Shown here piece by piece: positions 4,593 to 8,866 of a stretch of 8,866 bases of DNA. A program made the translations under genes and the position numbers. The stretch is from JAQGMJ01 sp036271855 (GTDB lineage Bacteria > Pseudomonadota > Gammaproteobacteria > Burkholderiales > JAEUOS01). Numbering within the stretch: the stretch's first letter is position 1; the number at the start of each line of letters is the position of its first letter. The notes below the pieces were generated by a model. That model did no database searches and was not told where the DNA came from. It saw nothing but the letters and a program-made list of their open reading frames with translations. Location: contig DATAZV010000415.1 of NCBI GenBank assembly GCA_036271855.1, forward strand, positions 1 through 8,866, written 5' to 3'.

Positions 4593-7379
4593 CTAGCGCT
4601 TGGGCTTTTCCAGGTGCGCCACCACGGCGGCCAGGCGCACCACGTTGCTTTCCGAAGGCGCGGCGGGCAGGGCGAGCAGGGCGTCGAGCATTTCTTCGGC
4701 GGTCTTGGCGACGGCGCGATTTTTCATCGCATCGGCCAGGCGCTCAAGCTGGCGGGTGCGCCGCGCCTGCGCCAGTTCGGGCGGCGACTCGACGCCCAGG
4801 GTGAGTTCGAGATCGAGCAGCAGGGTGAGGCGGGTCTGGCCGCCGGCCTGCACCAGCTTGCCCCATTCGGCGGGCGCGGCTGCGCCCTTGACGATGCGCT
4901 CGGCGCGCGCCTTCAGGCCCTTGTGGCGCGACAGCGCTTTCGCCAGTTCTTCCTGTTGCGCGGCGACGGCGGCGAGGTCGATCTCCGCGGCGCCTTCGGC
5001 TTGCGCCTGTTCGATTCTGCACAGCGCGGCGTCGAAGGCGAGCAGCTTGCCGGCGACGGCAGCGGCGGCTTCGCGCTTGAGCTGGTCGATGCGGGTGCGC
5101 GCACGCGCCACGCCGTCGTCGAAACGTTTGCGCGCGGCGTTGTCCGGGCGCTCCATCGCGTTCCACTCGGTGAGGAGCTGGTTCAGGTGGGCGCCGGCGG
5201 CGACCGCGTCGCCGGCTTCGGCCAATGCGGAGACGTTGTTGAGCACCAGGGCGCGCGCGCCTTCCTGGGCGGCGGCCTTGCCTTTTTCCTCTTCACGCTT
5301 GGCGTCGCGCAGGGCGAAAATCGCCGAGCACTTGGCGCGAAAGGCTTCCCACAACTGCTGCTCTTCCTTGCGCGGCAGGGGCATCGGGTGGCGCTCTTCC
5401 TGCCAGCGCTTTTGCGCGTCCTGGGCCACGCGCATGGCGTTGATCAGCGCGGCGGGGACGTTGGCGTTGCGATTCGGCGGGCCGCGGCGGTCGCTGTTTC
5501 GTTCGCCGCCGCGCTCGCTGGAGCGCTCGTTGCGATCACCGCGTCCACCGCGCTCATTGCCTCGTTCGTTGCGTCCCGCCCCGCGCTCATTGCGCTCGTT
5601 GCGGCCGCGTTCCGGCGCGGCGGCGGGCGCCGGTTCCGGCGGTGCGGCTTCGGCCGCCTCGACGGCGGCGATGGCGGCGCTGAGCGCGGCATCGACTTCG
5701 GCGATCAGCGCGGACTTGCGTTCCTTCTCCTGCTTGCGGGCGAAGTTGCTGGCGGCGTCCAGCGCTTTCATGTGGCTGGCGAACTGCGCCTGCAGCTCTT
5801 TCATTTCGTTGCGGTTGACCGGGCCGGCGGCATGCCAGCGGTCGTGCAGCGAGGCGCGCTGGCCGATCAGCGCCTTCCAATGCTCTGGGCTGGGAGTGAC
5901 GCCTTCGGCGAACAACTGGCTGATCGGCTCGGCCTCGGCGATCAGCGCGCGGCGCGCTTCGGCATTGACTTCGCGTTCCTTGGCCTGCTGCTCGCGGTAG
6001 ACCTTGACGCGCTCGTAGGCGGCGCTGGTGGCGGCGTGAAAACGTTCCCACAGGGGCTTGGGCGCGCCGCCTTCCTGCTGGGTGTCGAGCTTTTTCCACT
6101 CGTCCTGCACCAGGGTGATTTCCTTGCCCAGGAGGTCCGGCGTGAGGTGGCTTTCCTTCAGCTTTTCGGCGGCGTTGATCAGTTCTTCGCGCAGCTTTTC
6201 GCCGGTGTAGCGCTGCCAGCCGCGCAGCTTGGCGACCTGTTTTTCGGCGATGGAGAGGCGCGACTTCCAGCCCGGCGAGAGCTGCCCGACCTGGTTGCGC
6301 AGCACGCGCATTTCGTCGTTCAGCTTGATGGCGATGGCGGCGGCGCCTTGCTCAAGCGCGGCTTCGGTTTCGGTGATCAGCTGGCGCAGGCGTTCCTGTA
6401 TCTGCTTTTTGTCGGCGCCCTGGCGTTGCGCTTTTTCGCGCGCTTTCGCTTCGGCTTCGGCGTGCGGCGCCTTCAGGGTGGCGATGCCGGTGGCGAAGCG
6501 CTGCTTCAGTTCTTCGTCTTCGGCGCTGTTGCCCAAGGTGGCCTTGGCCCAGTCCGCTTCGAGGTTCTGGCACAGCTCGAAGGAGGCGGCTTCCAGGCGT
6601 TCGAGCTGGCCCAGCATCTCGCGCGCATGCACGCGGCCGGTTTCGAATTGCTGCTGATCCTGCTTGGCGGTGAGCAGCGCATCGTTGAAGGCCGAGACCC
6701 GGCCCTGGGCTTCGTGCAATTGCGCGGGCGGGGCGTCGGCGGGGTCGATGCCGGCCAGCAGGGTGTTCAGGGCGGCGGCTTCGTTCTCCAGGGCGGCGGG
6801 GTCGGCGCCCGGTTCGCGCACCTGGGTTTCGCCCGCGCTGGCGGAGGCGATGATCCGGCGCAGTTCGAACTGGGCCTTTTGCTCGTTTTCAATGCGAGTG
6901 CTTACTTTCGCTCTGACATCGGCCAGAGGCCCAGCTTCGATAACGGATTGAATGAGTTCCCAGCGCTTGTCGAGGTCCACCAGGCGCACCAGGTCGACCG
7001 GGCGTTTGGCCAGGACCTGTTCCAGGCCGGCGATGATGGCGCCGCGCTCGGCTTGGGCGCGCTCCTGTTGGCGTACGCCGGCCAGGCGGTCTTTCATCAG
7101 CTTCCAGACCCGGCGGTCGCGGTCTTGCGCGCTGTTGAGCAGGCTTTGCCAGGATTCGTGGCTGCTCAGGGCACCGGCGGCTTTCAGGCGCACGGCAGCG
7201 ATGCGCGACCTGCCGGCCAGGTCCAGCAGGGTGGCTTCGCGCTCCGGTCCGACACCCATCGCCAGCGCTTCGGCCAGGCGGGGTTCGCTGTCGTCCAGCG
7301 GCGCGGGAGGTTCGGGCGCCAGGACAGGGGCGGGGACGATGACGGCGGCGGGGCCGAAGAATTTGCGCAACAGACTCAT
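4593..7379 (-). CDS. DUF349 domain-containing protein, large, with RG/NER-rich insert
   Basis: This predicted 928-residue protein is almost entirely helical and charged. Residues 53-99 resemble a HEAT-like helical repeat (AAVRLKAAGAL...). DUF349-type units, marked by a Trp, a loop and a Trp/Phe-containing helix, are visible around 428-463 (LWERFHAATSAAYERVK), 514-554 (RWHAAGPVNRNEM), 656-698 (LWEAFRAKCSAIF) and 735-770 (LLTEWNAMERPDN). Residues 591-632 are a low-complexity Arg/Asn/Glu/Gly stretch. There is no signal peptide or membrane span, so it is probably cytoplasmic. The family has no firmly known biochemical function that I can cite. The frame is open up to 7553. I chose ATG 7379 (MSLLRKFFGPAA) because the upstream residues look non-conserved and a possible -10 element lies within them; ATG 7418 is the alternative, and neither has a good Shine-Dalgarno. 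It is transcribed divergently from the beta-propeller gene. Confidence 0.85.
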   Translation of the reverse strand: MSLLRKFFGPAAVIVPAPVLAPEPPAPLDDSEPRLAEALAMGVGPEREATLLDLAGRSRIAAVRLKAAGALSSHESWQSLLNSAQDRDRRVWKLMKDRLAGVRQQERAQAERGAIIAGLEQVLAKRPVDLVRLVDLDKRWELIQSVIEAGPLADVRAKVSTRIENEQKAQFELRRIIASASAGETQVREPGADPAALENEAAALNTLLAGIDPADAPPAQLHEAQGRVSAFNDALLTAKQDQQQFETGRVHAREMLGQLERLEAASFELCQNLEADWAKATLGNSAEDEELKQRFATGIATLKAPHAEAEAKAREKAQRQGADKKQIQERLRQLITETEAALEQGAAAIAIKLNDEMRVLRNQVGQLSPGWKSRLSIAEKQVAKLRGWQRYTGEKLREELINAAEKLKESHLTPDLLGKEITLVQDEWKKLDTQQEGGAPKPLWERFHAATSAAYERVKVYREQQAKEREVNAEARRALIAEAEPISQLFAEGVTPSPEHWKALIGQRASLHDRWHAAGPVNRNEMKELQAQFASHMKALDAASNFARKQEKERKSALIAEVDAALSAAIAAVEAAEAAPPEPAPAAAPERGRNERNERGAGRNERGNERGGRGDRNERSSERGGERNSDRRGPPNRNANVPAALINAMRVAQDAQKRWQEERHPMPLPRKEEQQLWEAFRAKCSAIFALRDAKREEEKGKAAAQEGARALVLNNVSALAEAGDAVAAGAHLNQLLTEWNAMERPDNAARKRFDDGVARARTRIDQLKREAAAAVAGKLLAFDAALCRIEQAQAEGAAEIDLAAVAAQQEELAKALSRHKGLKARAERIVKGAAAPAEWGKLVQAGGQTRLTLLLDLELTLGVESPPELAQARRTRQLERLADAMKNRAVAKTAEEMLDALLALPAAPSESNVVRLAAVVAHLEKPKR
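5484..5609 (-). repeat. Coding low-complexity tract (NERG/RGG-like)
   Basis: This encodes residues 591-632 of the DUF349 protein, with repeated NERG, RNER and GGRGD units (for example GRNERNERGAGRNERGNERG). It sits between two DUF349-like units, after an Ala/Pro/Glu-rich stretch (about 572-590). The DNA shows matching degenerate repeats of CGCTCATTG, CGCTCGTTG and CGTTCGTTG type, consistent with local repeat expansion. The composition resembles the disordered RNA-binding RG tails of bacterial RNA helicases and RNases. RNA binding is therefore a guess from composition alone. Confidence 0.75.
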
Positions 7380-7439
7380 GGTGGGATAAAGCGTCAAGCG
7401 CCAGGGCTTGGACTGCATCAGGGAAAACGGCAGAGGCGA

Positions 7440-7445
7440 AGTATA
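7440..7445 (-). promoter_or_regulatory. Possible -10 element for the DUF349 gene
   Basis: TATACT on the minus strand is a good -10 match, about 60 bases upstream of the chosen start at 7379. The -35 position 17 bases further up (CCGTAT) is poor, so a promoter here would need an activator or the call is wrong. If real, the two upstream in-frame codons around 7553 could not be the start. Confidence 0.25.
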
Positions 7446-7487
7446 CGGGGCTTGTCGTCTGAATACGGCGTTTTTTGTGCCGCCACA

Positions 7488-7533
7488 CTGGCGCGCCGCG
7501 CGCTGTTGGCGGATGATGGCGCCTGCGCGCCAG
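7488..7533. repeat. 9-bp inverted repeat in the divergent intergenic region
   Basis: CTGGCGCGC (7488-7496) and GCGCGCCAG (7525-7533) are exact inverted repeats separated by 28 bases. They lie between the divergent DUF349 and beta-propeller genes, upstream of the possible DUF349 promoter. This could be a paired operator or a chance match in GC-rich sequence. Confidence 0.35.
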
Positions 7534-7609
7534 GGGGTTGTCGATGTTTGCATGGCGCCGCTGCTGATTCAAAACAAAAGCTTTGGCGCGAGCCGTGCGC
7601 TGCGCCGGG

Positions 7610-7625
7610 TGTTTCACGTGAAACT
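7610..7625. promoter_or_regulatory. parS: parS-like centromere site (ParB binding)
   Basis: TGTTTCACGTGAAACT contains the perfect 14-base palindrome GTTTCACGTGAAAC (7611-7624). It matches the widely conserved chromosomal parS sequence TGTTTCACGTGAAACA at 15 of 16 positions. ParB proteins bind this site and recruit the origin region to the ParA segregation machinery and SMC; such sites usually cluster near the replication origin. It lies 28 bases before the start codon of the beta-propeller gene, in its leader or promoter. No other copy is in the window, and no parA or parB gene is here. The sequence match is strong; actual binding is inferred. Confidence 0.82.
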
Positions 7626-7642
7626 ACAAGCAGGACCAAATG

Positions 7643-7647
7643 AGGAG
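7643..7647 (+). promoter_or_regulatory. Ribosome binding site of the beta-propeller gene
   Basis: AGGAG lies six bases before ATG 7654. The frame is open back to 7408, so this site, together with the signal peptide that begins at 7654, fixes the start. Confidence 0.8.
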
Positions 7648-7653
7648 ACCCGA

Positions 7654-8823
7654 ATGAACAAAAAACTCGCCCGCCACGCGCTGGCGTTTGCCTGGCTCGC
7701 CGCCGGGCTGGTCCAGACCAGCCATGCCGAGCTGGCGGTGTCAGCCAACGACGGCAAGGTGACCCTGGTCAATGGGGTGGCCAAGGTCCACCCGGACGGC
7801 AAGGATACGGTGGCGGTGATCGACCTCGCGCCCACCCACAGCGGCAAGCCGCCGCGGCTGGTGGCCGAGTTCGCGGCGCCGGCTTCGATTGTCGGGCCGC
7901 CGCAGTCGGTGGCGATCACCCCGGACGAGAGCCTGGCGCTGGTGACGGCGAACCAGAAGATCAACCCGGCCGATCCGACCAAGACCATGCCGAACAACCA
8001 GATGTCGGTGATCGACCTCAAGGCCAGCCCGCCGGCGGTGATCGCGACGGTGGAAACCGGGCTGGGGCCGGCGGGGGTGAGCATCTCGGCCAAGGGCAAT
8101 ATGGCTCTGGTGGCCAACCGTGAGGAGGGCACGGTGTCGGTGTTCGCCATCGAGGGCAAGACGCTGACGGCGCTGGGCAAGATCGAGCTCGGCAATCCGA
8201 AGTCCGGTCCCTCGGGCATCGCCATCAGCCCGGACGGCCAGATGGCATTGGTGACGCGCGATGGCGACCATCGCATTTCGGTGCTGGCGATCGAGCAGAC
8301 CAAGGTGGAGTACATCAAGCGCGACATGTTCGCCGGCCAGCGGCCTTACGGCATCCACTTTGCCAGCACCAGCGAGTTCGCGGTGATGGCCAATTTGGGC
8401 ATGAACCAGGGCGACGCCGATACCATCAGCCTGATCGACACCAAGGTGGTGCCGCCGCGGGTGGTGGAAACGGTGAGTGTCGGGCAGGGGCCGGAAGGCA
8501 TCGCGCTGTCGCCGGACAACAAGTATGTGGCGGTGTGCGTCACCAACGGCAGCAACAAGCCGATCAATTCGCCCTTCTACAACGCCCTGGGCGTGGTCAA
8601 GCTGTTCAAGGTGGTGGGGCAAAAGCTGGTCTACCTCTCGCAGGTGCCAAGCGGCGTCTGGACCCAGGGGGCGGCTTTTTCCGCCGACAGCAAGACCCTG
8701 TTGATACAAAACAAGGAGGCGAACGAGCTGCAAGTGCTCAGGCGCGTAGGCGACAAGCTGGTGGATACCAAGCAGCGCGTCAAGCTGTCGGCCGGGCCGG
8801 TGGGAATCCGTACTAAGGAGTAG
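7654..8823 (+). CDS. Secreted YVTN/YncE-like beta-propeller protein
   Basis: This 389-residue protein has a clear Sec signal peptide: a positively charged start (MNKKLARH), a hydrophobic core and a predicted cut after SHA at residue 25. The mature part is a beta-propeller of the YVTN/lactonase/cytochrome-d1-like kind. Repeated blades carry a G-P-x-G/S-(I/V)-x-(I/F)-(S/T)-x-(D/S)-G/E pattern followed by a valine-rich strand: GPPQSVAITPDESLALVTAN (81-100), GPAGVSISAKGNMALVANRE (138-157), GPSGIAISPDGQMALVTRDG (185-204), RPYGIHFASTSEFAVMANLG (230-249) and GPEGIALSPDNKYVAVCVTN (279-298), with a further one near 337-356. About six or seven blades fit the length. No CxxCH haem motif is present. A periplasmic location is expected. 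The fold commonly serves binding or scaffold roles; no catalytic activity can be assigned. No gene partner is visible before the window ends. Confidence 0.88.
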   Translation: MNKKLARHALAFAWLAAGLVQTSHAELAVSANDGKVTLVNGVAKVHPDGKDTVAVIDLAPTHSGKPPRLVAEFAAPASIVGPPQSVAITPDESLALVTANQKINPADPTKTMPNNQMSVIDLKASPPAVIATVETGLGPAGVSISAKGNMALVANREEGTVSVFAIEGKTLTALGKIELGNPKSGPSGIAISPDGQMALVTRDGDHRISVLAIEQTKVEYIKRDMFAGQRPYGIHFASTSEFAVMANLGMNQGDADTISLIDTKVVPPRVVETVSVGQGPEGIALSPDNKYVAVCVTNGSNKPINSPFYNALGVVKLFKVVGQKLVYLSQVPSGVWTQGAAFSADSKTLLIQNKEANELQVLRRVGDKLVDTKQRVKLSAGPVGIRTKE

Positions 8824-8866
8824 GGGACGCTTTCGAGCCTTGCTTCATATCTATATGGTGCGTCGA

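Noticed and set aside
7380..7553. N-terminal extension of the DUF349 protein to 7553
   Set aside because: The added residues look non-conserved, no ribosome site precedes that start, and a possible -10 element lies inside the extension. ATG 7418 stays possible.
4614..7643. A 1009-codon open frame on the plus strand covering the whole DUF349 gene
   Set aside because: It is the antisense shadow of a GC-rich gene with biased third positions. Its translation is a low-complexity Gly/Ala/Leu/Phe/Gln-rich string with no recognisable domain, while the minus frame shows DUF349 units.
7408..7653. N-terminal extension of the beta-propeller protein to 7408
   Set aside because: The extension would place 82 residues before an obvious Sec signal peptide and would translate through the parS-like site. 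ATG 7654 has a good AGGAG site.

Overview
This is a GC-rich (about 65% by eye) bacterial chromosomal window with five protein-coding genes. Four lie on the minus strand and one on the plus strand. GC content, gene families and style fit a betaproteobacterium of the Rhodocyclales/Nitrosomonadales kind. That assignment is an inference from overall character, since no taxonomic marker gene is present.

Layout from left to right. (1) A short dispersed-type repeat (28-54) lies beyond the 3' end of a Dps-family ferritin-like gene (85-714, minus), which keeps a complete ferroxidase residue set and has a long Lys/Ala-rich N-terminal tail. (2) A strong intrinsic terminator (869-892) closes a minus-strand ABC-transporter unit. 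In transcription order the unit is a leader of up to about 430 nt with several hairpins (4166-4592), a double-domain permease (2435-4165), an unusual 161-nt spacer, and an ATPase with an extra C-terminal AAA-associated domain (963-2273). The spacer holds a perfect 48-bp palindrome and a second 15-bp hairpin. No substrate-binding protein gene is present. (3) A large DUF349 protein (4593-7379, minus) is predicted to be mostly helical and carries an Arg/Asn/Glu/Gly-rich low-complexity insert. (4) A divergent intergenic region holds a near-consensus parS site (7610-7625) just upstream of a secreted beta-propeller protein gene (7654-8823, plus).

The genes do not form one pathway. The transporter pair works together as an importer-type complex. 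Dps is a separate stress and iron-storage unit behind its own Shine-Dalgarno site. The DUF349 and beta-propeller genes are divergently transcribed and unlinked in function as far as can be seen. The parS-like site suggests the window lies in the origin-proximal part of a chromosome, or on a replicon that uses a chromosomal-type ParABS system.

I do not see a clearly new multi-gene system. The signals most worth a second look are the parS-like site, the nested palindrome between permease and ATPase, the RG/NER-rich insert in the DUF349 protein, and the dispersed repeat at the left edge. No tRNA, rRNA, CRISPR array, insertion sequence or recognisable riboswitch was found.
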